A DNA stretch of 39,103 bases, from positions 1-39,103 of the IMG/VR virus record IMGVR_UViG_3300027859_000040; one strand, given 5' to 3'. The notes beneath the pieces are model-generated. The model worked only from the letters and a program-made list of their open reading frames with translations. It ran no database searches and had not been told where the DNA came from. Source of the stretch: a virus. The translations under genes and the position numbers were made by a program. Positions 1-7,815 of the stretch are shown here, in pieces. The first letter of the stretch is position 1. Each line of letters starts with the position of its first letter.

Positions 1-207
1 CTGCTTAAACGTGCCAACGGGGATAACGCACGCATCATGCAGCGACATATCTTTGTACCGCATGCGTTGTTCAGCAGTTTTAATAGACACGACGCGCCCG
101 GGGTAGTCCTTGATTTGCCGCTTGATAGACCGCGAGCCTGCGGCTAGACGCTGCTGGCGCTGCTGTTCGAATATCTGTTGTTCGTATTTGCTCATTGCTA
201 ATAGCAT
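1..207 (-). CDS. Hypothetical protein, N-terminal part (runs off left edge)
   Basis: The reading frame is open from an ATG at 207 to the window edge (69 codons seen). The start is supported by AAGGAG at about 214-219 on the minus strand with normal spacing; an in-frame ATG at 195 is the alternative. The visible protein begins MLLAMSKYEQQIFEQQRQ and continues with a basic, Gln/Arg-rich helix (about residues 6-30), then KDYPGRVVSIKTAEQRMRYKDMS. I do not recognise the family. A terminator lies just upstream (230-252), so it probably needs read-through or its own promoter. The C-terminus is outside the window. Confidence 0.75.
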   Translation of the reverse strand, partial: MLLAMSKYEQQIFEQQRQQRLAAGSRSIKRQIKDYPGRVVSIKTAEQRMRYKDMSLHDACVIPVGTFKQ

Positions 208-229
208 GATCCGCTCCTTTTTTGAGTAT

Positions 230-252
230 AAAAAAGCCCCGTCTCGTGGGGC
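230..252 (-). terminator. Rho-independent terminator (minus strand)
   Basis: On the minus strand GCCCC (248-252) pairs with GGGGC (236-240) around a 7-nt loop and is followed by a run of T (230-235). It would end transcripts coming from the DUF3310 gene and separates them from the gene at the left edge. Confidence 0.7.
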
Positions 253-415
253 GTACGGCGATTGCCCGAAACTACCACGATTGTGGTTGCCTGCGGCCCT
301 GTCGCATAGGGGTAGCGAGGCTAGGAGGCGTTTCGTCAATCGCTGCTGGCGTTATTGCTCCCCCACTAGGCCAGCTTTGGGTAAGCCCCGCTATTTACGC
401 CACGGGGCAGGCGTG
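253..415 (-). other. Gene-free, hairpin-rich intergenic stretch
   Basis: About 160 bases between the DUF3310 stop and the terminator hold no convincing reading frame. They contain several inverted repeats: GCCCCG...CGGGGC around 384-407 and GCTGGC...GCCAGC around 342-375. I see no tRNA TPsiC-like arm. It may be a structured 3' untranslated region or a small RNA processed from the early operon transcript. Confidence 0.35.
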
Positions 416-880
416 TTATCGGTGCTTTGCTAGGATGTACTGTTCCCAGCGGGCGCAATAGTCTTTCATTTTACGCACTTCTTTCAGCATGTCATCTTTT
501 TTACCCATGCGTCGGTTATATTTACCGATGGTAAACCGCATAGCGCCATGAAACTCTTCAGTCGTGGCCGTTCTAGCAAACTCGTCTATCCAGTCTTCTC
601 CTTTCGCATCCTGATAGCGTGGCTGCTTCATATCGCGCGCCAATTGATCATCCAGCCGCCGCGCATCCTGAGCATGTGGAGCGTTGGGGCAGTCGATGCA
701 ATAATCCTCCTGCCCGCATGGCTGTCCGTCGCTGCAGGTTTTTAATTCTTCAGCATATTCACGCGCCTGAGAGTCGGTCAATCTGCTGGTGTTTGGGTTT
801 AGCTGGCGGTCAACGCGATGCTTTACGCCTGTGATGCCATGCGGCTCATTTCGACTCTTAACTGGCTCATTTTTGCTCAT
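416..880 (-). CDS. DUF3310 protein (T7 gp1.7-like)
   Basis: 154 aa. The C-terminal half (about residues 108-152) carries the DUF3310 signature, RFTIGKYNRRMGKKDDMLKE followed by KMKDYCARWEQYI. The family includes T7 gp1.7, described as a nucleotide kinase involved in phage nucleotide metabolism, which fits the dUTPase a few genes upstream. The N-terminal half is hydrophilic and holds a Cys-rich patch (CSDGQPCGQEDYCIDCP, about residues 49-65) that may bind a metal. The ATG overlaps the stop of the upstream membrane protein gene (ATGA). It is the last gene of the minus-strand operon before a terminator. Confidence 0.8.
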   Translation of the reverse strand: MSKNEPVKSRNEPHGITGVKHRVDRQLNPNTSRLTDSQAREYAEELKTCSDGQPCGQEDYCIDCPNAPHAQDARRLDDQLARDMKQPRYQDAKGEDWIDEFARTATTEEFHGAMRFTIGKYNRRMGKKDDMLKEVRKMKDYCARWEQYILAKHR

Positions 881-1053
881 AACGTATACCCCATCTTCTC
901 AGCAATCCAAACACCCAGCGCGGCAATAAACAGCACCGCACCAATGCACAGAAACAGTCCCGCCCCAATCGCCAGCCCTTGTCCAAACGTTGTGTCGGGC
1001 ACATGGGTCATGATGGCGTTGGTGATGTCTTTGAGTGGGTTAAAACTGGTCAT
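877..1053 (-). CDS. Small single-pass membrane protein
   Basis: 58 aa. The start ATG at 1053 follows GAGGAG with good spacing. Residues 1-26 are polar (MTSFNPLKDITNAIMTHVPD), followed by a strongly hydrophobic segment, about residues 27-50 (GLAIGAGLFLCIGAVLFIAA onward), and a short tail WIAEKMGYTL, so one inner-membrane helix is expected. The start overlaps the upstream stop and the stop overlaps the DUF3310 start, so it is translationally coupled in the early operon. Function unknown. Confidence 0.8.
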   Translation of the reverse strand: MTSFNPLKDITNAIMTHVPDTTFGQGLAIGAGLFLCIGAVLFIAALGVWIAEKMGYTL

Positions 1054-1334
1054 GCGATACGCTCCTCAATAACCCCATCCGCTAACTCATGCAGCCGCGC
1101 TGCCAGCTCATACCCGGCTGTGCGAAGGTCGTTCCCGTGGTGGTAATCGCGCAGCAGGTTTAGCGCTTCTAGCGGATGCTCAGTCAACAGCTCTAGCACC
1201 TCGCCGATATCCCCATCATCGCTCAACATTTCATCCCATGCCGCTTGGCGCTTTGCTTCTTGCGCTAGGTCGCGGGCATCGCTGGCATCTGCGTCGATGT
1301 CGTCTAGCATGTGGTCGGGTACGGTGTGAGTCAT
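1050..1334 (-). CDS. Hypothetical acidic protein
   Basis: 94 aa, very acidic at the N-terminus (DDIDADASDARD near residue 11) and mostly helical by appearance. The middle part EVLELLTEHPLEALNLLRDY looks amphipathic. No family recognised. The ATG at 1334 follows GAGGG and overlaps the upstream gene stop (ATGA); the stop overlaps the membrane protein start. Overlaps on both sides support a real gene in the early operon. Confidence 0.7.
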   Translation of the reverse strand: MTHTVPDHMLDDIDADASDARDLAQEAKRQAAWDEMLSDDGDIGEVLELLTEHPLEALNLLRDYHHGNDLRTAGYELAARLHELADGVIEERIA

Positions 1335-1615
1335 GGGGTTTTCCCTCGGGCTTTCTCTAACACTAAAACTATTCGCTCAGATGCTGCATAGTCGCCATGT
1401 TCTTCTAGCAGCCTTCCTGCTCTCTCAAGCTCCTGGTAGAGCGTTTTAGAGCTGGCGATCAGGCAGGCATCAAACGGGTTATAAACGCCATCAACTAAAC
1501 GCATATCGGCAATAACTCCGCCAGTTCTGTCATTCATTGACCCTGTGCGGATGCAGCAATAGCCAATCCCGGTTGCTTGCTTCCACTCGCCTGGCGTTAC
1601 TCTTAACTGGTTCAT
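1331..1615 (-). CDS. Phage hypothetical protein, paralogue of the next upstream gene
   Basis: 94 aa. It starts VTPGEWKQATGI and has the pattern DACLIASSKTLYQELERAG, which matches a very common type of small phage protein (TPGPW...A.LIAAAPELLEAL). The neighbouring gene 1612-1968 has the same pattern (NAHLIAAAPELYESL) and a similar ARGxxx C-terminus, so the two look like a tandem duplication that has diverged. The start at 1615 follows GAGGGGAA. Function unknown. Confidence 0.75.
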   Translation of the reverse strand: MNQLRVTPGEWKQATGIGYCCIRTGSMNDRTGGVIADMRLVDGVYNPFDACLIASSKTLYQELERAGRLLEEHGDYAASERIVLVLEKARGKTP

Positions 1616-1968
1616 TGATGTTCCCCTCGGGCTCTGGCTAGCACTGTGCGAGCATCTTCTGCAGCGTTACGACCAATAAGCGTATCGTTTGCGGTTTTTT
1701 CAAGCACCTCTACAGCAATTTTTAAAGATTCATAAAGCTCAGGCGCGGCGGCGATTAGGTGGGCGTTGTAACGGTGGTGTTCGATGTAGTCTACGCCTTC
1801 GCCAAATTGCGGATACCCATCATCATCCTTAACCACTACATCTCTATCACTTACACGGGACTCAGCAACGGAGACAGCGGTATGTGTGTGCGTGTTGATG
1901 CTGTAGTCGCCGTCTGCTGTTAGCGTTACCATCCACGGGGCATCCGTAAACTTCGTTTCATTGCTCAC
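1612..1968 (-). CDS. Phage hypothetical protein (LIAAAPELYESL family)
   Basis: 118 aa, with a GTG start at 1968 overlapping the upstream stop (GTGA). The N-terminal half is beta-rich and includes THTHTAVSVAES; the C-terminal half carries YNAHLIAAAPELYESLKIAV followed by a helix ending in ARARGEHQ. This is a widespread phage family of unknown function. The C-terminal half is similar to that of gene 1331-1615, suggesting duplication. Confidence 0.75.
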   Translation of the reverse strand: MSNETKFTDAPWMVTLTADGDYSINTHTHTAVSVAESRVSDRDVVVKDDDGYPQFGEGVDYIEHHRYNAHLIAAAPELYESLKIAVEVLEKTANDTLIGRNAAEDARTVLARARGEHQ

Positions 1969-2141
1969 TTCACCACCTCCAATCCAGTCATCAAATTAGC
2001 CATGCGGCGCGCATACATGCGGGCGCGTGTCTTGTCGCGGACAATGCGCCTGCCGGGGAGTGCCCAGCCTGTTTCGGTGCCGACGACAGTAGCGTTACCG
2101 ATAACGATGTCGGGGTTGGGCTGGGGTTGTTCGTTGGTCAT
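1965..2141 (-). CDS. Small basic hypothetical protein
   Basis: 58 aa. ATG at 2141 follows AGGAG. Sequence begins MTNEQPQPNPDIVIGNATVV and ends with a basic helix (RRIVRDKTRARMYARRMANL). The stop overlaps the GTG of the next gene, a coupling typical of this operon. The basic C-terminal helix could bind nucleic acid, but no family is recognised. Confidence 0.7.
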   Translation of the reverse strand: MTNEQPQPNPDIVIGNATVVGTETGWALPGRRIVRDKTRARMYARRMANLMTGLEVVK

Positions 2142-2190
2142 GTGGTTCTCCTGTTCTGTTATGATTGCTGCGTTCTGTGTATGTACTCAC

Positions 2191-2214
2191 TATAAACCCC
2201 GCGCACTGGCGGGG
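2191..2214 (-). terminator. Weak terminator-like hairpin (minus strand)
   Basis: CCCCGC (2197-2202) pairs with GCGGGG (2209-2214) and on the minus strand is followed by TTTATA. It lies just downstream of the dUTPase stop. The U tract is short, so read-through into the small downstream genes is likely. Confidence 0.45.
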
Positions 2215-2259
2215 CTAATTGATTGTGGCTATACGATCCGTAGATTCGTTAGGTTTTGG

Positions 2260-2676
2260 CTATCGACCAGAGCTACCGAATCCACCCGCACCGCGCTCAG
2301 TGTCGTCTAATTCATTGACCTCTGCCGCATCGGTTAGGCAATACGTCACCACAAGCTGCGCAATCCGGTCACCTGGACGGAACTCCACAACGTCTAGGCC
2401 GTGGTTAATCAGCGATACGTGCAACTCGCCACGGTAGTCTGCGTCGATAAATCCCGCCAACCTATCAATACCGCGCTTTGCGGCCAATCCGCTGCGCGGC
2501 CATACCATTGCGCAGGTGCCATGCGGTAACGCCATGGCAATCCCCGTTGGCAATAACATCCGCAGCCCTGGCGGTAGGTCTACGCGCTCGGTGCAGTACA
2601 GATCAAATCCACCACTGCCACCGGTAGCGCGCGTTGGGATGGTGGCGTTTTTTGTTAGTCGTTTGAATTGGATCAT
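2260..2676 (-). CDS. dut: dUTPase (deoxyuridine triphosphatase)
   Basis: 138 aa, the normal length for a trimeric dUTPase, which hydrolyses dUTP to dUMP and pyrophosphate and so keeps uracil out of phage DNA while supplying dTMP synthesis. All five conserved motifs are visible in order: GFDLY (about 24-28), PRSGLAAKRGID (about 61-72), GFIDADYRGELHVSL (about 76-90), PGDRIAQLV (about 101-109) and the C-terminal RGAGGFGSSG (about 128-137) that closes over the active site. It belongs to the minus-strand early operon, downstream of a small conserved gene. Confidence 0.95.
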   Translation of the reverse strand: MIQFKRLTKNATIPTRATGGSGGFDLYCTERVDLPPGLRMLLPTGIAMALPHGTCAMVWPRSGLAAKRGIDRLAGFIDADYRGELHVSLINHGLDVVEFRPGDRIAQLVVTYCLTDAAEVNELDDTERGAGGFGSSGR

Positions 2677-2685
2677 AGTTTTTCC

Positions 2686-2847
2686 TCAGTGAACAGTATC
2701 GTTTTTTTCATCATCTTCCAGCGGCATTGTGTGCCCCAGCTCATCAAGCAATGCCAGCACTTCGCCTGCATCGCCTTTTAGCTCAGTGGTGTCAGTAACC
2801 GAACGGTCATCTATGCGCTGCGTTTTTGTGATTTTGACGGTTATCAT
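2686..2847 (-). CDS. Small hypothetical protein
   Basis: 53 aa from the ATG at 2847, chosen because GGAGG(AAA) precedes it at normal distance; a longer frame from 2913 lacks this support and overlaps the neighbour more. Sequence MITVKITKTQRIDDRSVTDT begins with a beta-strand and ends in an acidic tail (PLEDDEKNDTVH). The first 41 bases overlap the end of the HTH gene upstream. Function unknown. Confidence 0.65.
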   Translation of the reverse strand: MITVKITKTQRIDDRSVTDTTELKGDAGEVLALLDELGHTMPLEDDEKNDTVH

Positions 2848-3172
2848 TTGCTTTCCTCCGATTAACCCTATCAATGGTGGCCTTTGCGGCCTCTTTTTGC
2901 CGACCGCTGGCACCGATAGGGAACCGTATCCCCCACTTTCGGCACCAGTGGCCTAGCGTGTCCTTTTTGATACCCCATTCACGCGCCAAGTCTGCGCATG
3001 TATATCCTGTGTGTGGTGCTGTTTTGGCTGCCGCTGCCAGTATTTCGCGCAACGGCTGGCCTTCCTGTTCTTCAATTGCCCGCATCCAGCGCGGGCAGTG
3101 TTTGGGTAGCGTGTGCGCCTGCTCGTGGTCGTATCCAGCGGCTAGGCGTTTGTAGTAGGTGGTTCGGTGCAT
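2807..3172 (-). CDS. Helix-turn-helix DNA-binding protein
   Basis: 121 aa. A helix-turn-helix-like segment lies at about residues 57-83 (YTCADLAREWGIKKDTLGHW, then CRKWGIRF), followed by a basic tail rich in Arg, Lys and Asn. The N-terminus (MHRTTYYKRLAAGYDHEQAH) resembles the start of another small HTH. It sits immediately downstream of the DNA methyltransferase and may be a regulator or a DNA-binding partner; I cannot assign a target. Confidence 0.6.
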   Translation of the reverse strand: MHRTTYYKRLAAGYDHEQAHTLPKHCPRWMRAIEEQEGQPLREILAAAAKTAPHTGYTCADLAREWGIKKDTLGHWCRKWGIRFPIGASGRQKEAAKATIDRVNRRKANDNRQNHKNAAHR

Positions 3173-3174
3173 GG

Positions 3175-4125
3175 TTATTGGTCTAACAGATCGAACAAGC
3201 TGGTTTGAGCACCGCTACGCTCTTGGTGCTGCAAGTGTTTAACCGCCTGGTGGTAGTAAGTTGGGTGCAGCTCGGTGCCAATAAATTTGCGCTTCATGCT
3301 TAACGCGCTAACACCTTCCGACCCGATGCCCATAAATGGCGACCATACTACGTCACCTTCGTTCGTATACATTTCAATGCCGCGCTTAGTGATGTTCATT
3401 GGCATAGGGCATAAGTGCTTTTCTGCTTTTTCGTCAGCGGCCTGCTTAACATTCAGCACGTCAGTCGCTGGCAAATCATAATCGCCACGGCCACTCTGGT
3501 TGGATCCATATGCATTCCAGATTGGCGATGCCAGATCTTGCCATGCTTTCAGCGGCACCTCCGATGGCGGATGCGTTACGGGGCGCACTAGATCCTCTTC
3601 GCCATCCTTCGCCCATTTTCGATAAACCATTAAATACTCAGGCATTCCTACGCGGCAGAACGTGGCGTCACTCTTGAATGTTTTCCATAGTAATCCGTGC
3701 GCGTTGGTTTTGCTGCGCTCCAATACCGGGTCTCTAAAAATAGTGATACGGCACTGCAAATCAAAACCTTCCTCCAAATGTACTCGTGTACACATGTCGC
3801 TAAATGGCCGAATCCCAGACGTCCCGCGCTCGCTACTCCCCTGGTAATAAACCAAGTCTTTTACATGAATCGCTGTGCAGCGACCGGGTCGCAGGGCACG
3901 GAATTTTTCGCGCACCAAGTAGCGATATTGCTCTATAAACTCTTCATCTGAGTCAACGTTTCCCATATCAGCAATCGACTCGGAATAAACGTAGAGTGAG
4001 CTAAACGGCGGGCTATAAATTGAAAAATCAATAGAGTTGTCAGGTAACGATTTGGCAAACTCTACACAATCAGAGTGATAAGCGGCCCAATCGGTGCCTT
4101 TATCTTGATTCATTACGTTTTGCAT
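3175..4125 (-). CDS. DNA methyltransferase (N6-adenine/N4-cytosine, beta-type order)
   Basis: 316 aa from the ATG at 4125, which has GGAG six bases upstream; an ATG at 4131 is too close to it. The catalytic motif IV appears early as YSPPF (about 37-41) and the SAM-binding motif I-like FMGIGSEG near residue 260, so the motif order is that of the beta group (N6_N4 methylase fold). It transfers a methyl group from SAM to an adenine or cytosine base in DNA. The neighbouring SNF2-type helicase is separated by about 9 bases. A phage methylase without a cognate restriction enzyme usually protects phage DNA or marks it. Recognition site cannot be read from the sequence. Confidence 0.88.
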   Translation of the reverse strand: MQNVMNQDKGTDWAAYHSDCVEFAKSLPDNSIDFSIYSPPFSSLYVYSESIADMGNVDSDEEFIEQYRYLVREKFRALRPGRCTAIHVKDLVYYQGSSERGTSGIRPFSDMCTRVHLEEGFDLQCRITIFRDPVLERSKTNAHGLLWKTFKSDATFCRVGMPEYLMVYRKWAKDGEEDLVRPVTHPPSEVPLKAWQDLASPIWNAYGSNQSGRGDYDLPATDVLNVKQAADEKAEKHLCPMPMNITKRGIEMYTNEGDVVWSPFMGIGSEGVSALSMKRKFIGTELHPTYYHQAVKHLQHQERSGAQTSLFDLLDQ

Positions 4126-4134
4126 TGTCATCTC

Positions 4135-5505
4135 CTATAACCAGTTCGGTAATTGTGCATTTTCAGTGGGTTGGTATGCATGCTTGACGTGTTTTTCAAG
4201 CACTTCACGTTTCATTGCGTCAAACATCTCGCGCTTCATTGTTTCATGTTCGTCGCGCTTTCGCTTGATGGTCTGCCATATCGCTAGCTCGGTTTCTGCC
4301 ATTGCGATATGTGCATGAACTTCGCGCTGCTGACCGAATCGGTAGAAGCGGCGAATCGCCTGATAGTACATCTCATAGCTGAACGATAGTCCGACAAACG
4401 CCGTTCTTGCGCAATGCTGCCAGTTGAGTCCGTAGCCTGCAATTGAGGGCTTGCTGACAAGTTGCTTTATATCACCGTTGGTAAAAGCGTTTAGCCGCTC
4501 CTCTTTCATTTCCGGGGGCATTTTTCCGTTGACTTCAATCGCGTCAGGCAATAGGCGCATGATTGCCTCCGCATCATAATCGGTCTCTACCCATATCATC
4601 CACGGTTCATCAGGTTCTGCGCTGACGACTTCTGCTATTTTTGCGGCCCGGTCGTTTGCTGTGAGTCGTTTTTCTTTATGTATACCCGTCGCATTGGTGT
4701 TGGTCATGCGGAACAGCTCGCCCTCTGCCGCTCCTTCCGTCATGTCTGTTTCCACGAGGTGCATGTGCTCATGAAGCTTTGGCAGGTTATAGCCATGATC
4801 TTCATAGCCCAGGTCTGACGGTTTTCCAACGCAGCGCGCCCATGAGGCCACCCAGCTCCAAAAAGGCTTGACGCCGTGCCGCTTTAGGCGGTATTTGCCC
4901 ATCTGTTTTTGATCTGCAATAAAAAACCGTGCCAACATCTCATTAGATGCCATTGCGCCTGTGAACTGGCTGTGCTGACCTAGCTCCATGTGGTCATTGG
5001 GCGCAGGTGTGGCTGTCGCAGCTAATCGCCAGCGCATATCATTAGAGAACTCCATTAGTCCGCGGCTTATTTTTCCGTTAAACGATTTAACAATGCTGGA
5101 TTCGTCCAGCACAATTCCGCCAAATGATTGACGGTCAAACTTCCCCAAGCGTTCGTAGTTGGTGATATAGATGCCCGCTCCGTTAATATCCCCTTGGTCT
5201 CTCGCCAGCGTTACGTCGATGCCAAATCGCTGCCCCTCCCGTTGGTGCTGAAGACCTACTGCAAGGGGTGCAAAAAAAATCACTGGCTTATTGATGTGCT
5301 CGACAATGCACCGAGCCCATTCCAATTCGACTAGGGTTTTTCCGAGTCCTGTGTCCAGGAATGCCGCACACCTGCCAGCTCTTAGCAGGAAGTTGACCAC
5401 GTCGCGCTGGTGTGGGAACAGGTTTTTTGAAAGCTCAGGCAGGTCTGCCATGCCTGAAGGTAGCGCCTTGAACTCTTTTCGTTTTAAAAATTCGTGATAC
5501 TCCAT
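4135..5505 (-). CDS. SNF2-type DEAD/DEAH helicase/translocase
   Basis: 456 aa from the ATG at 5505, preceded by AGGAG. Walker A is DTGLGKT (51-57), the Walker B/DExx box is LDESS, motif III is AATATPAPND and motif VI is RRFYRFGQQREV near the C-terminus, the arrangement of SNF2/RAD54-like DNA translocases. ATP hydrolysis would drive movement on double-stranded DNA. It lies directly upstream of the methyltransferase in the same operon, a pairing seen in many siphoviruses, and may help the methylase or replication/recombination by clearing bound protein. Conventional helicase C-terminal motifs are present but shorter than in cellular SNF2 proteins. Confidence 0.85.
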   Translation of the reverse strand: MEYHEFLKRKEFKALPSGMADLPELSKNLFPHQRDVVNFLLRAGRCAAFLDTGLGKTLVELEWARCIVEHINKPVIFFAPLAVGLQHQREGQRFGIDVTLARDQGDINGAGIYITNYERLGKFDRQSFGGIVLDESSIVKSFNGKISRGLMEFSNDMRWRLAATATPAPNDHMELGQHSQFTGAMASNEMLARFFIADQKQMGKYRLKRHGVKPFWSWVASWARCVGKPSDLGYEDHGYNLPKLHEHMHLVETDMTEGAAEGELFRMTNTNATGIHKEKRLTANDRAAKIAEVVSAEPDEPWMIWVETDYDAEAIMRLLPDAIEVNGKMPPEMKEERLNAFTNGDIKQLVSKPSIAGYGLNWQHCARTAFVGLSFSYEMYYQAIRRFYRFGQQREVHAHIAMAETELAIWQTIKRKRDEHETMKREMFDAMKREVLEKHVKHAYQPTENAQLPNWL

Positions 5506-5584
5506 AACCGCTCCTAGTTGTGTTGCCTTGCCTGTCAAATACTGCCACCCCTAGCGCGGAGTGGCTAATTGGTTTTTTCTATCG
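5506..5584. other. Short gene-free gap with hairpin
   Basis: This gap between two minus-strand genes contains GCCACCC...GAGTGGC, a 7-bp inverted repeat with one wobble pair at about 5545-5566. On the plus strand it is followed at a distance by TTTTTT. It may be a weak terminator or a processing site that lowers expression of the SNF2 gene relative to the upstream genes. Confidence 0.3.
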
Positions 5585-6001
5585 TTATGATTGGGTTGAT
5601 AGCCAATCGCTAAACGCCTGCCATGCCGCTTCCCATCCTAGCGCCACACAGACGAAAGCCCCGGCGCTATGCGCTGCCTCAAGATATTCCACCTGCCCAT
5701 CCTGCCAACTGCACTTGGTATGGTCGCGACGTTTTAGCTCACACACAAACGAGGTAGCGCCTGGAATAACGATGTCTGACGCCCCTACAGACATGCCTTC
5801 GGCCTTTTTCTTGTCAATGCTGCTATGCTGTCCGCCGATTAGCTGGCCCTCGTTGCGTGGATGAAGCGCTATGCGCCCGTAGCTATCGGGGTATTTTGAG
5901 CGTAGCTGGTTGAAAAATGTAATCTGCTCAGCAGACTCAAGGGGGCACTTGCCCCGAAAGCTGGCATCGCCGTAGACGGGTAGCCAATCTGGAAATTTCA
6001 T
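5585..6001 (-). CDS. VRR-NUC domain nuclease
   Basis: 138 aa, the size of a stand-alone VRR-NUC protein of the PD-(D/E)XK superfamily. Visible catalytic features are the early Glu/Gln (ESAEQITFFNQL, about 23-34), GASDIVIPG (about 73-81) and CELKRRD (about 87-93), followed by WQDGQVEYLE. Such nucleases are structure-specific or Holliday-junction endonucleases. The ATG overlaps the stop of the helicase gene (ATGA at 5998-6001), so the two are co-translated and probably act together in replication or recombination. Confidence 0.88.
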   Translation of the reverse strand: MKFPDWLPVYGDASFRGKCPLESAEQITFFNQLRSKYPDSYGRIALHPRNEGQLIGGQHSSIDKKKAEGMSVGASDIVIPGATSFVCELKRRDHTKCSWQDGQVEYLEAAHSAGAFVCVALGWEAAWQAFSDWLSTQS

Positions 6002-7815
6002 TCAATCCCCCTTACCTCGAAAAATTTTGATCCGCGCTTCTTGGCGAACGCAATTGTGGTTGGTCGTGTCGCATCGCTAAAGCTATCGATAATGGCCTGA
6101 TTGTCTGGCAGTGTTTCGCAAAACACCGCTTGGCACCAATCAGCCGCCCGTTTACGCATCCAGTGGCTGTTATGCTCGGGTGCAATGTAGTCGTACAAGT
6201 GATGCGGGTGTTCGTCCACGTCATAGCGAACCTTGATCATCGGGATTCCCGAGCTACTGGTATGCTCAACCGCGAACCATCCGGTAATAGGCGCAATGCG
6301 CAGACGGTACGGATCGGAGGCCATTTTAATAGCTTCCTCGCGTAGCTTTTCGTTCGGGTCGATGATCTCGGCTTTGCATGTTGTGCAATAACGCGCCGCT
6401 ATATCGTTTTCACCGCCGCACTCCGGGCACTCTTTATAGCTCCATTTGTGCCCGCATTGGGTGTGGTGGCCTGCAATCAAAACTTCACCTTGGCAGCGCC
6501 TGCCGTAATGCGCTGGCAACGGCTGGCCTTCGGCTACTTCAATCCGCTGGCCTGCCAAATCGGTAAAGTAGCCCTCATCGTCAATGCCAAATCCTTCGTC
6601 GTTTTTGCGTGCGCCGAAGGTGTTGATATATGAACACATCGGGCACTTGACTTGCATTGGCTCGCTAGGCGTTTGCCGCTTGGCGCGAATATCCGGTTCA
6701 AACACGTCACCGCCGGGACAGTGGCGCTCGATGTTTTCGGCATAGTCCAAAATCAGGCAGTCTTTTTTGCCGTCATGCAGTCGCAGTCCACGACCGATAA
6801 TTTGTTGCAGTAAAGACACCGATTCCGTGGCGCGCATGATTGCCACTACGTCAACGTGTGGCGCATCAAAGCCTGTGGTTAGCACCGAAACGTTGACCAG
6901 GTACTTGACCCGCTGCGCTTTAAAGTCCGTCAGTATTTGCCGCCGCTCTTTTTTGTCAGTACCACCCGTCACAATGCGCGACAGCGACGGCGGCAACGAT
7001 TCCATGATCTCTTGGGCGTGCTGCACCGTGGCAGCAAATATCATTACCCCGTATCGGTTCTGAGATTGGTTTACAATGTCAGCCACGATAGCGCTGGTCT
7101 TGCGCCCACGGCCAACAAACGCGGCATCGACGGTGACAGATGACCATTGGCCGTTGCGGTTTTGCGTTAGCCCGCTGGTGTCGTAATGCTCTGCCGTTTG
7201 CTCAAAGACGGGTGGCGTTAGGTAGCCCGCGTCGATAAGTTCACGCGCCCCGATACTGTATACCAGCGTGTGAAAAAACGGATCAATCGCCTGCGTTTCG
7301 TCAATCGCGCCATACTGGTAGTGGTTGCCGTAAATGTAGCCGGTGCCCAACCTGAACGGCGTGGCTGATAGGCCTATCACTCGCAATTTAGGGTTTTGAC
7401 TGCGCATGTGATCCACAATTTTCAATAGCGTGGGTGTCACGCCGTGGGCTTCATCAATCACCACGGCGGCAAATTGATTGCCAAACTTGCGCACTTGGTT
7501 CGATATAGTGCCAGGTGTTCCGAAGATTACGTTGTGGCGCATGTCTTTTTTGCCCAGGCTGGCGCTAAAGATACTGGCCTTTTCGCCAGTGGCTAAATAT
7601 TTCTCAAAATTTTGTTCTACCAATTCACTCGAAGGCGCAATGCACAGAATCTTTTTGCCGCTCATGGCGTGAATGCTGGCGGCAACGGCAGCCACTAGCA
7701 GGCTCTTGCCCGACCCAGTAGCCGCTTCTATTAGGCACGGGTCGAGACAATCCTTAATCCAGTCAATTACTGCGTCATGCGCCGCCTGCTGATATGGCCT
7801 TAGTGTGTAGGTCAA
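5998..7815 (-). CDS. DEAD/DEAH-box helicase with zinc-ribbon insert
   Basis: 605 aa superfamily 2 helicase. Motif I AATGSGKS (31-38), motif II IDEAH, motif III GLSATPFR, motifs V-VI in VLTTGFDAPHVDVVAIMR and QQIIGRGLRLHDG. After the two RecA-like domains come three Cys-rich pairs (CPMCSY, then CQGEVLIAGHHTQCGH, CPECG...CTTC), indicating zinc ribbons that probably touch nucleic acid. It resembles the phage replication/recombination helicases related to UvsW/RecG-like branch migration enzymes. It is flanked by and overlaps two nuclease genes (ATGA on each side), forming a nuclease-helicase-nuclease set. Confidence 0.9.
   Translation of the reverse strand: MTYTLRPYQQAAHDAVIDWIKDCLDPCLIEAATGSGKSLLVAAVAASIHAMSGKKILCIAPSSELVEQNFEKYLATGEKASIFSASLGKKDMRHNVIFGTPGTISNQVRKFGNQFAAVVIDEAHGVTPTLLKIVDHMRSQNPKLRVIGLSATPFRLGTGYIYGNHYQYGAIDETQAIDPFFHTLVYSIGARELIDAGYLTPPVFEQTAEHYDTSGLTQNRNGQWSSVTVDAAFVGRGRKTSAIVADIVNQSQNRYGVMIFAATVQHAQEIMESLPPSLSRIVTGGTDKKERRQILTDFKAQRVKYLVNVSVLTTGFDAPHVDVVAIMRATESVSLLQQIIGRGLRLHDGKKDCLILDYAENIERHCPGGDVFEPDIRAKRQTPSEPMQVKCPMCSYINTFGARKNDEGFGIDDEGYFTDLAGQRIEVAEGQPLPAHYGRRCQGEVLIAGHHTQCGHKWSYKECPECGGENDIAARYCTTCKAEIIDPNEKLREEAIKMASDPYRLRIAPITGWFAVEHTSSSGIPMIKVRYDVDEHPHHLYDYIAPEHNSHWMRKRAADWCQAVFCETLPDNQAIIDSFSDATRPTTIAFAKKRGSKFFEVRGIE

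Noticed and set aside
110-461. Plus-strand frames 110-433 and 222-461
   Set aside because: They cross the minus-strand terminator and start region, with no binding site and no recognisable protein.
4126-4131. ATG at 4131 as methyltransferase start
   Set aside because: The Shine-Dalgarno GGAG touches this ATG; the ATG at 4125 has proper spacing.
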